DNA from: Pseudomonadota bacterium
Lineage (GTDB): Bacteria; Myxococcota; Bradymonadia; UBA4248
Assembly: GCA_017629415.1 (NCBI GenBank)
Contig: JAGBXG010000254.1
Span: 1 to 9,071, forward strand
Reading direction: 5' to 3'
Length of the DNA: 9,071 nucleotides
Shown: in pieces, positions 1-6,329 of the stretch
How the letters are laid out: each line of letters opens with the position of its first letter
Numbering within the stretch: position 1 is the stretch's first letter
Translations under genes and position numbers: made by a program
Notes under the pieces: model-generated
The model's input: the letters and a program-made list of their open reading frames with translations, nothing else
Database searches by the model: none
Told to the model about the DNA's origin: nothing

Positions 1-238
1 AATGACGTCCGTCATTGAGTGTGCAATAAATATCATATGTGCAATAAATATCCTAAATAACACACCTTTCCTGACGGCTATCTCCTAAAATCTCTTTGTC
101 GCGATACTCGAGGTCTTGAACAACAAATTCCCCCTCAAATAAGGCATTTAAAAAGCCAATAAGAAGCCTTTTGTTGCTTTCTTGTCCAAAAATCCGCTTA
201 AATCCAAAATCTGTAAAAGGATTGATAAACTGGCTCAT
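1..238 (-). pseudogene. Rpn family recombination-promoting nuclease / PD-(D/E)XK transposase, 5' part, nonsense-interrupted
   Basis: The N-terminus starting at the ATG at 238-236 reads MSQFINPFTDFGFKRIFG, the hallmark opening of the Rpn/PDDEXK_2 family (DNA endonucleases linked to recombination, multicopy in many gut bacteria). A good ribosome site (AAGGAA) precedes this ATG, so I prefer it to the longer in-frame ATG at 385. After 61 residues the frame meets TAG at 55-53, then stays open to the left edge, reading DIYCTYDIYCTLNDGRH, which is the expected family continuation. The D-x-Y-C segment, whose Asp is normally the first metal-binding catalytic residue, is present twice because of an 18-bp tandem duplication (38-55 and 20-37). 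The upstream copy has TAT changed to TAG. Full members are usually near 280-310 aa, and the remainder lies outside the window. The 61-residue product would lack the nuclease core, so I call it a pseudogene, unless the stop is a sequencing error or is read through. Confidence 0.8.
20..55. repeat. 18-bp tandem duplication inside the Rpn gene
   Basis: Two adjacent 18-bp units, 20-37 and 38-55, match at 17 of 18 positions. The only difference is position 35 (A) versus 53 (C). Read on the minus strand, the units encode Y-D-I-Y-C-T and stop-D-I-Y-C-T. The duplication keeps frame; the single base difference makes the stop codon. Confidence 0.9.
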
Positions 239-394
239 GATGTTTTCCTTATGAATTGCCTTGGGTTGCAAAGAAGACGTGATGTGGTTGCAATCAATAT
301 ATGGGGCAATTTTTTGAAAAACGGCCAAATTTTTAAAAAAATGAATTTTTATGCTGAGTTTGTTGAGAAATGGCTGTTTCAGCATGACAAACGC

Positions 395-462
395 GGCGCG
401 TATGCCGCTTGCGGCATAGCGAAGCGCGAAACGGCGCGTATGCCGCTTGCGGCATAGCGCCG
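395..462. repeat. Two copies of a GC-rich palindromic (REP-like) element
   Basis: A 27-bp unit occurs identically at 395-421 and 433-459 (period 38). Each unit has the perfect inverted repeat TATGCCGC-TT-GCGGCATA (401-418 and 439-456). In the second copy the stem extends outward with CGGCGC (432-437) pairing with GCGCCG (457-462), leaving one bulged G at 438, about 14 paired bases in all. No T-run follows on the plus strand. The form is typical of dispersed intergenic palindromes in bacterial genomes. A related-looking element lies at 1934-2021. Confidence 0.8.
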
Positions 463-573
463 AAGGGGTATATGCACTTTATAAAAGGGTAAAAAAACAT
501 CAGAAAATGGGGAAGAGTCGTGGGGATTGAGCATGGAAACTTGCTGAAGTCGAAGCGGCAGTAACCTGGAAAA

Positions 574-602
574 TTGGCTGTTTTTTATCGTTGTGAGACA
601 AT
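574..602 (+). promoter_or_regulatory. Candidate sigma70-type promoter of the kinase gene
   Basis: TTGGCT (574-579) and GACAAT (597-602) are separated by exactly 17 bp. A TG at 594-595 one base before the -10 gives an extended -10. Transcription would start near 609, leaving a leader of about 40 nt before the kinase ATG. This is motif evidence only. Confidence 0.4.
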
Positions 603-637
603 ACGGAAAGTATGCGGTTATTCCGCCATAGAGCCAC

Positions 638-644
638 AGGAAGG
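638..644 (+). promoter_or_regulatory. Ribosome binding site of the kinase gene
   Basis: AGGAAGG lies 5 nt before the ATG at 650. It is strong enough to fix the start, and no other in-frame start nearby has such a site. Confidence 0.75.
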
Positions 645-649
645 TTAAG

Positions 650-1915
650 ATGGTAGCAGCAAAGCATTTAGAAGAGCACGATCCTGCATCAGATTTTCAG
701 ACAGGACATGTATTTGGCGATCGTTTCAGGGTGGAACGTTTGATTGCAGCCGGCGGGATGGGGTTTGTGTATTTGGCGACAGACTTGGAGCAGCAGCAGC
801 TGGTGGCGCTTAAGATTATGCGTTCGGCGTTGCAGCGCGATCCGGTGGCGATTAAGCGATTTAAGCGCGAAGTGCGTACGATTAAGCGTCTGATGCATCC
901 GAATACGATTGAACTCATTGATTATGGTGTGACTGAAGATGGGTTCATGTTTTTGGTGATGGAATGGCTTCATGGCAAAGATCTCCGTGAGATTATGCGT
1001 ATTAAGCGGCGTCTTTCGCCCATTACGACGACTCGCGTGGCGCTTCAGGTTGCCTGGAGTTTGTCGGAAGCGCACATGAAGGGGATTATTCATCGCGATT
1101 TGAAGCCTGAGAATATTTTTATCATGCACAATCCTGGTCCGCATTTGAGGATCAAAGTGGTGGATTTTGGATTGGCGAAGGTGGTGAGCGGTCCGGAATG
1201 TGGCGAGCAGATTACGCGCGGTGGTGTGGTATGCGGGACGCCTGAGTATATGAGTCCCGAGCAGGCCAAAGGCGAGACGCTGGATGGCCGGAGCGATATT
1301 TACGCGTTGGGGTGTGTGATGTATGCGATGCTGGAAGGGGATGCCCCTTTCCGTGGCAAGAAGGCTTTAGATGTGGCGATGATGCATATCAACAAGCCGT
1401 TTCCGCAGCTCAATGAGAAGGTTCCGGCGGCGCTTCGTGAAATCATTATGAAATGCGTGGAGAAGCGTTCGGCGGATCGTTATCAGAATGTGAATGAACT
1501 GGCTTCGGCTTTGGAGGCATTTTTGGATCCGATTGAATGCCGTCGCCGCGAGCCTGGGGATGCCTGGACGGTTCGCCGTTCAACGCCGCCTGGCGCTCAG
1601 CCCATCAAGGCAGCTGAAATTCCTGATATGGCTGCGAGTTCGCGAGTGTCTGAAAATGCCATACCGGCAACGAATCAGGTTAAGGGAGCAAGTCGGACAA
1701 AGAGTACCGGTTTGACGCCGAGTGCTCAGCTGGCGGTTCGACGTGTGAAATCCACGCAGTTGGCGCAGGAGCGTGTTCATCGCAAGCCGTTGAACAGTCA
1801 GTGTGTGCGTCTCAAAACGTCACCGACGCTGCAAAGTCATTCCCGGCTGAACAAAGCACAGGAAGCGAATAAGAAAGATGGATTTTTGCAGCGTTGTCTG
1901 GATCGTATTCTGTAA
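650..1915 (+). CDS. Soluble Hanks-type serine/threonine protein kinase
   Basis: A 421-aa eukaryotic-like Ser/Thr kinase. The catalytic domain spans about residues 25-293: a Gly-rich loop ending GGMGFVY (35-41; the first canonical Gly is Ala33), the ATP Lys K55 in VALK, an alpha-C Glu near E74, the catalytic loop HRDLKPEN (148-155; D150 and N155), DFG (172-174), SPE in place of APE (202-204), the SDIYALG helix-F Asp (D216) and the subdomain XI Arg R277. All catalytic residues are present and the RD arrangement suggests activation-loop phosphorylation; T189 and T197 are candidate sites. The last 125 residues are basic, rich in Ser, Thr, Gln and Arg, and low in complexity. They contain no membrane segment, PASTA, WD40 or TPR repeats, so the enzyme should be cytoplasmic with an unstructured tail for partners or regulation. 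It appears monocistronic, with its own promoter upstream and a hairpin terminator downstream. The substrate cannot be read from context. Confidence 0.95.
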   Translation: MVAAKHLEEHDPASDFQTGHVFGDRFRVERLIAAGGMGFVYLATDLEQQQLVALKIMRSALQRDPVAIKRFKREVRTIKRLMHPNTIELIDYGVTEDGFMFLVMEWLHGKDLREIMRIKRRLSPITTTRVALQVAWSLSEAHMKGIIHRDLKPENIFIMHNPGPHLRIKVVDFGLAKVVSGPECGEQITRGGVVCGTPEYMSPEQAKGETLDGRSDIYALGCVMYAMLEGDAPFRGKKALDVAMMHINKPFPQLNEKVPAALREIIMKCVEKRSADRYQNVNELASALEAFLDPIECRRREPGDAWTVRRSTPPGAQPIKAAEIPDMAASSRVSENAIPATNQVKGASRTKSTGLTPSAQLAVRRVKSTQLAQERVHRKPLNSQCVRLKTSPTLQSHSRLNKAQEANKKDGFLQRCLDRIL

Positions 1916-1933
1916 ATTGATGGGGTCGCGCAG

Positions 1934-2021
1934 GCTATGTCGCGCGGGCTTGAAGCCCGCGTCTCCATACGCCGTGCGCATCGCGGCTATGCCCGTTGCC
2001 TTCGGCACGGTCATACGCCGC
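1934..2021. repeat. Second GC-rich palindromic element between kinase and thiL
   Basis: This holds a 7-bp perfect stem, GCGGGCT (1944-1950) with AGCCCGC (1954-1960), loop TGA. A larger imperfect palindrome follows at 1983-2021. CATACGCCG occurs twice in direct orientation (1966-1974 and 2012-2020). On the opposite strand it contains GGCATAGC and GGCGTATG, close to the GGCATAGC and GGCGCGTATG of the 395-462 element, so I infer both belong to one dispersed family. Confidence 0.6.
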
Positions 2022-2028
2022 TTTTTTT
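1983..2028 (+). terminator. Rho-independent terminator after the kinase, formed by the palindromic element
   Basis: GCGGCTATG (1983-1991) pairs with CATACGCCGC (2012-2021; one bulged C at 2016). The inner arm CCGTTGCC (1993-2000) pairs with GGCACGG (2004-2010; one bulged T), with loop TTC. The stem has about 16 pairs and is followed directly by seven T residues (2022-2028). It ends 68 nt after the sense end of the kinase operon and only 18 bp before the thiL ATG, so thiL needs read-through or a promoter I cannot see. Confidence 0.7.
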
Positions 2029-2045
2029 ATTTTTGCGGTGTTCAG

Positions 2046-3026
2046 ATGCAGGAACATGAAATCATTGCAGCCATAGAAAAGTGTTTTCCGTGTCGGTCGG
2101 ACATTTCGCCGTGCGGTATTGGAGATGACTGTGCCGTACTGTGTGATGGCCTGGTTTTGCTGACGACAGATGCCTCGGTTGAAGGCGTACATTTTGATTT
2201 ATCCTGGATGACGGCTGCGGATGCAGCCTATCGCTGTATGACTTCTAATGTGAGTGATGTGGCGGCGATGGGGGCTTTTGCCGGTCCATTCAGTTTGGCT
2301 TTGGGATTGCCGCCGGGGATGTCAGATGACGATATTTTGTCTGTGATTGAGGCCTTTCGGCGGTGCATTGACGATCATGGGCTTCATGATTGCTGGCTGA
2401 TTGGGGGGGATGTCGTACGCAGTCCGGTATTGATGTTTTCTGTGACGGTTTTAGGCAAGCGTCCGGCATGGCCGATGGTTTACCGCTCGGGGGCATGTCC
2501 GGGACACCGGATATTGGCGTTGGGGCATTTGGGCATGTCGGCGGCAGGTTTGGCTTTATGTCAGTGCAATATGCATGGTGATGGTTTGCCGGAGTATGCG
2601 CCGTTTTTAAAAACATTTCGACGGCCTTTAGCGTTGACTCAATTAGGGCCTGCATTGGCTCGCGAGGGGCTTGTATCGGCAATGATGGACACTTCGGATG
2701 GGGTGCGCACGGATTTACCTCGGCTTTTAGTGCAAAGTGGTTGTGGTGCTGAACTTGAAATCAGCGCTTTGGAGCCGTCCGCAGAGCTGTTGGCATTAGG
2801 GCAGACGTTGGGGGTTGATCCGCGTGATTGGATGATGTGCGGTGGCGAGGATTTTGGATTGCTCATGACCGCAGAAGCAAAATATGTTAAAAGGATAGAA
2901 CGGCTTGCAGTTGAGCATGGCGTGCCATGTTTCGATATTGGCATTTGTACGGCATCGCGGGCAGTAAACTGGCTTGAACAAGGGCAACAGAGCTTGCGGA
3001 TGGATCAGAGTTTTTTGCATTTTTGA
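2046..3026 (+). CDS. thiL: Thiamine-monophosphate kinase
   Basis: A 326-aa ThiL, which phosphorylates thiamine monophosphate with ATP to give thiamine diphosphate, the last step of cofactor synthesis; cytoplasmic. It shows the full family signature: GIGDDCAVL (24-32), TTDASVEGVHF (40-50), SNVSDVAAMGA (67-77), GGD (120-122, with D122), DTSDG (215-219) and GGEDF (266-270). The acidic residues are the magnesium/ATP and substrate ligands known for the family. Length is normal (about 320-330). The frame stays open upstream to 1878, but that part translates the hairpin repeat, and ThiL proteins begin near the chosen MQEHEI, so 2046 is the likely start. The Shine-Dalgarno is weak and the start sits just after a terminator hairpin. 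It is first of three closely packed genes; the gap to the next is 9 bp. No TPP riboswitch is recognisable upstream. Confidence 0.95.
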   Translation: MQEHEIIAAIEKCFPCRSDISPCGIGDDCAVLCDGLVLLTTDASVEGVHFDLSWMTAADAAYRCMTSNVSDVAAMGAFAGPFSLALGLPPGMSDDDILSVIEAFRRCIDDHGLHDCWLIGGDVVRSPVLMFSVTVLGKRPAWPMVYRSGACPGHRILALGHLGMSAAGLALCQCNMHGDGLPEYAPFLKTFRRPLALTQLGPALAREGLVSAMMDTSDGVRTDLPRLLVQSGCGAELEISALEPSAELLALGQTLGVDPRDWMMCGGEDFGLLMTAEAKYVKRIERLAVEHGVPCFDIGICTASRAVNWLEQGQQSLRMDQSFLHF

Positions 3027-3035
3027 GAGTAATTT

Positions 3036-3875
3036 ATGACTGACAGACTGGCACAGATGGCAGAACGCATTGCGCGTCAGACTCGGATTGATGAAATTTT
3101 TGTGGATCCCGTCTGGAGTAATCATGTGGATGTTCCGTTGATAGAGCTTTGTCTGGCGCAGAATCAGCCTCAGGTTCCTGTTATTTTGATGCCTGAGCTT
3201 AGATTTAAATCATTGTTGAAATGCTTGGTCGAGAGCTTGCCGCGTTTGGGCAAAGTGATGATCGTAGATGAAACGAATACGCGGTTTGATGGCTTGAAAA
3301 AAAGTGTTCAAAAAGCCGGTTTGAATCTCTATTTTTCTGCTCAGGAAGTGGGCGCGCTCAATTATGCCGATAATATTTTTCACTTTGTGCTTACAGAACT
3401 TGGGCTTTCGACCTTATGCCGGTCAGATGTTGTACTTCCGGCTTATCGTCGTGTCCTCAAGCCTGAAGGCCGGTTGTTATGGAGTGCGCCGACAACAGGG
3501 TCTTTCGATGCGTTTATCGATATTTTTGAAGAATGTCTGTTTAAGCTGTGTCCATCGGAATGTTCTGAAATCATGGATACGATTCGCACGAGTATGACAT
3601 TGGAGCGCATGGCTGAAAGCATTGATATGTCTGGTCTGATATTGGATAGCCATATTTCGACAAAATTTGAACTTGAATTTCCCAACGTAGAACAGTTGCT
3701 TTTTTCGACATTGGTGGAGTCGCATTATCTCGGTTATTGTCTGCAGCTTTGTGATCCGAAGATAGATCAGAAAGCCCTTTTGACGCTTCTCGTGCGCGCA
3801 TTTCATCATTATTTTCAGGGTTCATCGATTTGTGTGCCGATGCACATGGCGATTTTTTCAGCCCGTAAGGCTTAA
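3036..3875 (+). CDS. Class I methyltransferase-fold protein with a degenerate SAM-binding motif
   Basis: A 279-aa protein that resembles small-molecule-type class I methyltransferases from residue 74 onward. VMIVDET (74-80) matches the second strand with its acidic tip (D78), FHFVLTELGL (115-124) matches the fourth strand, and YRRVLKPEGRLLWSAP (137-152) is the typical post-motif seen as RVLKPGGRL. The expected first-strand motif with GxGxG is missing; the equivalent region (47-57, VPVILMPELRF) has no glycine. The C-terminal 120 residues are helical and not recognised. There is no signal peptide or membrane segment. It sits 9 bp after thiL and 9 bp before the rRNA methyltransferase gene, so it is probably co-transcribed. 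It could be a non-catalytic partner, an enzyme with an unusual cofactor site, or a very divergent methyltransferase. The fold is fairly secure, the function unknown. Confidence 0.75.
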   Translation: MTDRLAQMAERIARQTRIDEIFVDPVWSNHVDVPLIELCLAQNQPQVPVILMPELRFKSLLKCLVESLPRLGKVMIVDETNTRFDGLKKSVQKAGLNLYFSAQEVGALNYADNIFHFVLTELGLSTLCRSDVVLPAYRRVLKPEGRLLWSAPTTGSFDAFIDIFEECLFKLCPSECSEIMDTIRTSMTLERMAESIDMSGLILDSHISTKFELEFPNVEQLLFSTLVESHYLGYCLQLCDPKIDQKALLTLLVRAFHHYFQGSSICVPMHMAIFSARKA

Positions 3876-3884
3876 TACGCAATT

Positions 3885-5120
3885 ATGACAGTTAAAATTC
3901 ACGTGGATGAACGGTGTGAATACCGTTTGCGTCGGGGCATGCCTTGGATTTTTTCAAAGCATGCAGATTTTGGGCAAGCACGTCCGGAAGCAGGGGAGAT
4001 TGTTGCGGTTTACGGTAAGCGCAATCAATGTGTCAAAGTGGGGCTGTATGATCCGCATAGTCCGATTCCAGTCAGGATTTTAGGTGCGCCGACACAGTTT
4101 GATGCCGGTTATATGGCGGCGCGGTTCGCAGAAGCATTGAAAGTGCGTGCCGAAGCGCAGATTTGCGATGCTCATACGAATGGCATTCGATTGCTGAGCG
4201 GTGAAAGCGAAGGTTTGCCCGGACTGGTCATAGATGCATTTGCAGGGACTTGGGTTTTAAAAGTGTATTCTGCCTGTTGGCTGCCGCATCTCTCCACGAT
4301 GTTAGATGTCTTAAAATCGCATTGCGAAAGCCAGCCGAATGCCGTGGCTTTAGCTGCATACGCGATACATCCCACGCGTGTGATTTTGCGTTTTGGCCGT
4401 GAATGTCGTCCGCATTTTGAGCGTGCAGGGTACCATGAAGGCAGTCTCGTTTATGGGAATGATGAAACCCCATATGCCGAATTTTTAGAATTTGGAGCCA
4501 AATTTCATGCCCAGGTTTTTAAGGGGCAGAAAACGGGATTTTTCTTGGATCAGCGTTTGAATCGTCAGCTTGTGCGCAGTTTAAGCAAAGGGAAAAAAGT
4601 TCTGGATATTTGCTGTTATTCGGGGGGATTTTCGTTAAACGCTGCTTTAGGGGGTGCCCATTCGGTCTGGAGTTTGGACGGTGATCGTCATGCCCTTGAT
4701 CTCGTGGACAGGCATTATGCTTTGAATGCTGAAAATGCAAATGTGGCAGCGGCAGAACACGTCCTTCAGCGTGATGATATGTTCAAATGGCTTGAAAAAG
4801 CCAAAAGCAAACGGCAGCAATTTGATCTTGTGATTGCCGATCCGCCGAGTTTTGCATCGTCACAGGCTCAGATACCTACGGCAGAAAAGGCGTATATGCG
4901 GTTGTTCGCAGCAGCGGCAGATTGTGTCAAATCAAGAGGGCAGATTTTATGCTGTTCCTGTTCATCTCATATTGGAAGTGAAAAGTTTGCGGAGCTCGTG
5001 CGCCGTACGTTGATGCATCGCACGGTGGAATCTGTTGATTATACGGGACTTCCTGCGGATCATGTGGCCAAATTTGCTGAAGCGCGTTACCTGAAAGCCT
5101 GGCTCGTGACTGTGAAATAA
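3885..5120 (+). CDS. rlmI: RlmI-type 23S rRNA (cytosine-C5) methyltransferase with PUA domain
   Basis: A 411-aa class I SAM-dependent rRNA methyltransferase of the RlmI/YccW family; E. coli RlmI (396 aa) makes m5C1962 in 23S rRNA. The N-terminal 70 residues fit a PUA RNA-binding domain (RRGMPWIFSKH at 16-26, GEIVAVY at 37-43, VGLYDP at 52-57). The central EEHD-like domain contains LLSGESEGLPGLVID, typical of the family. The catalytic part has GQKTGFFLDQR (214-224), SAM motif VLDICCYSGGF (239-249), DPPSFA (319-324) and the Cys-containing CCSCSSH (356-362), where C359 is the probable nucleophile. The Shine-Dalgarno is poor (TAAGG, 14 nt upstream), so translation may be coupled to the upstream gene that stops 9 bp earlier. 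The exact target base is inferred from the family only. Confidence 0.9.
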   Translation: MTVKIHVDERCEYRLRRGMPWIFSKHADFGQARPEAGEIVAVYGKRNQCVKVGLYDPHSPIPVRILGAPTQFDAGYMAARFAEALKVRAEAQICDAHTNGIRLLSGESEGLPGLVIDAFAGTWVLKVYSACWLPHLSTMLDVLKSHCESQPNAVALAAYAIHPTRVILRFGRECRPHFERAGYHEGSLVYGNDETPYAEFLEFGAKFHAQVFKGQKTGFFLDQRLNRQLVRSLSKGKKVLDICCYSGGFSLNAALGGAHSVWSLDGDRHALDLVDRHYALNAENANVAAAEHVLQRDDMFKWLEKAKSKRQQFDLVIADPPSFASSQAQIPTAEKAYMRLFAAAADCVKSRGQILCCSCSSHIGSEKFAELVRRTLMHRTVESVDYTGLPADHVAKFAEARYLKAWLVTVK

Positions 5121-5176
5121 GACCTTTGGATGGGGACTTGGTTTCTTGAATGGATGGGCACAGAGGCGACATTTTT

Positions 5177-5251
5177 ATGAAGAAACTCAAGTGCAGGCAT
5201 ACATGGAATATGCTGCCGAATTTTTTTGCTTTTTTTGATGGTATAAACTGA
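5177..5251 (+). CDS. Possible 24-residue leader peptide ahead of rlmN
   Basis: An ATG at 5177, preceded by AGAGG (5162-5166), opens a 24-codon frame MKKLKCRHTWNMLPNFFAFF plus four residues. Its TGA (5249-5251) overlaps the rlmN ATG as TGATG, the usual layout for translational coupling. Against it: the frame covers a hairpin and T-tracts that look like a terminator, and the peptide resembles nothing I know. It may be chance. Confidence 0.2.
   Translation: MKKLKCRHTWNMLPNFFAFFDGIN
5193..5236 (+). terminator. Weak terminator-like hairpin after rlmI-type gene
   Basis: GCAGGCATA (5193-5201) pairs with TATGCTGC (5209-5216) with one bulged G at 5197 and a 7-nt loop. CGAA follows, then T7, GC and T7 (5221-5236). 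The four-base gap before the T-tract weakens it as a terminator. It lies in the 130-bp gap before rlmN. Confidence 0.4.
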
Positions 5252-6279
5252 TGACATCTATACGTGCGATTTTACCTTCTGAACTTGAAACGATACTTGT
5301 CGAAGAACTTGGGGAAAAGAAGTTCCGTACAGCACAGATCTTACGATGGATTTTTGTCGAACGAGCGGAATCCTGGGATGATATGACCAATGTTTCGAAG
5401 GCATTGCGTTCAAAGCTGGCGGAACGTTTTGAGTTTTCGCCGCTTCCTGTGCCTGAAGAGCATATTGCTAAAGACGGCACGAATAAAATTGCGTTCAAAT
5501 TGGCCGATGATAGTGTGGTAGAAGCTGTTTTAATTCCGACAGAAGACCGTTTGACATTGTGTGTATCTTCTCAAGTTGGCTGTAAATTCAATTGTGCTTT
5601 TTGCCGCACAGCGACACTTGGATTTTTCCGCAGCCTGACCGCAGAAGAAATCATTATGCAGGTACTTGTGGCACAAAAGGTTGCCGACAGGCGCATCACA
5701 AATCTCGTATTTATGGGTATGGGTGAGCCACTGGACAATTATGACAATGTTGTGCGCGCACTTCGTATTTTACTGGATCCGCAGTGTTTTGATTATTCGC
5801 GGCGTAAAATTACACTTTCAACGGTAGGGCATGTTCCCGGATTGAATGCGCTTGCTGCGGAAGGACTTGGCATTAATTTGGCCATCAGTTTACATGCGGC
5901 CAGTGATGAGCTGCGTTCTCAGATTATGCCTGCTAACCGTATTTGGGGGCTTGATGAGTTATTTGCAACACTCAAAAAATTCCCGCTTGATCAGCGTCAG
6001 CGCATTACATTTGAATATATTATTATTAAAAATCTCAATCACAGTGCTCATGATGCGAATTTGCTCGTCAAACGTTTGCATGGCATTCCTTCAAAAGTGA
6101 ATCTCATTGGATTTAATTGCTTTGACGGATGTAAATTCTTGTCGCCGGATGATGCCGATATCATTGAATTTCAAGAAAAACTGCTCAAAAAAGGGCTTTC
6201 GACATCGATTCGTTTAGCGCGAGGAGATGATGAGCTCGCTGCATGCGGTCAGCTGGGTCAAAAGGGTCGGCAAGCGTAA
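5251..6279 (+). CDS. rlmN: Dual-specificity 23S rRNA (A2503-C2) / tRNA (A37-C2) methyltransferase, radical SAM
   Basis: A 342-aa RlmN, which methylates C2 of A2503 in 23S rRNA and, in proteobacteria, A37 of some tRNAs by a radical-SAM and methyl-cysteine mechanism. An N-terminal HhH-like domain (about 1-90) includes FRTAQILRWIF (25-35). The [4Fe-4S] motif C111-x3-C115-x2-C118 lies in QVGCKFNCAFCRTATLGFFR. C104 (LCVSSQ) and C332 (AACGQL) match the two mechanistic cysteines (C118 and C355 in E. coli). Other family landmarks are FMGMGEPLDNYDNV, LSTVGHVPGL, LAISLHAA and the C-terminal RLARGDDELAACGQL. It is a little shorter than E. coli RlmN (384 aa). The Shine-Dalgarno is weak. The next gene starts about 50 bp downstream and may be co-transcribed. 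Confidence 0.96.
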   Translation: MTSIRAILPSELETILVEELGEKKFRTAQILRWIFVERAESWDDMTNVSKALRSKLAERFEFSPLPVPEEHIAKDGTNKIAFKLADDSVVEAVLIPTEDRLTLCVSSQVGCKFNCAFCRTATLGFFRSLTAEEIIMQVLVAQKVADRRITNLVFMGMGEPLDNYDNVVRALRILLDPQCFDYSRRKITLSTVGHVPGLNALAAEGLGINLAISLHAASDELRSQIMPANRIWGLDELFATLKKFPLDQRQRITFEYIIIKNLNHSAHDANLLVKRLHGIPSKVNLIGFNCFDGCKFLSPDDADIIEFQEKLLKKGLSTSIRLARGDDELAACGQLGQKGRQA

Positions 6280-6329
6280 GGATATGAGTCATTGAGCGTT
6301 GAGTTTAATCCCTTTTGAATCAAAGAGTG

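Larger units (their letters stand above)
239..649. other. Gene-free intergenic stretch between the Rpn pseudogene and the kinase
   Basis: No convincing gene lies here. Open frames on both strands in 239-457 give low-complexity translations without family resemblance. The stretch is AT-rich at 300-350, then switches abruptly to a GC-rich palindromic repeat pair at 395-462. It ends with a sigma70-like promoter and a Shine-Dalgarno site for the kinase. Both flanking genes read outward, so this is a divergent control region. Confidence 0.7.

Noticed and set aside
239..385. Extension of the Rpn gene to the ATG at 385 (49 additional residues).
   Set aside because: The added residues have no family resemblance, while MSQFINPFTDFGF directly follows a good ribosome site at the internal ATG.
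689..1144. Long minus-strand open frames inside the kinase gene.
   Set aside because: They are antisense shadows with no family resemblance; the plus strand carries the complete kinase motif set.
1878..2045. In-frame upstream extension of thiL giving 56 extra residues.
   Set aside because: It overlaps the kinase 3' end and translates the hairpin repeat; ThiL proteins start near residue MQEHEI and the full signature lies after 2046.
1916..2045. TPP riboswitch before thiL.
   Set aside because: Only palindromes and a T-run are seen; I cannot find the conserved CUGAGA-type or pyrophosphate-sensor segments of the thi-box.
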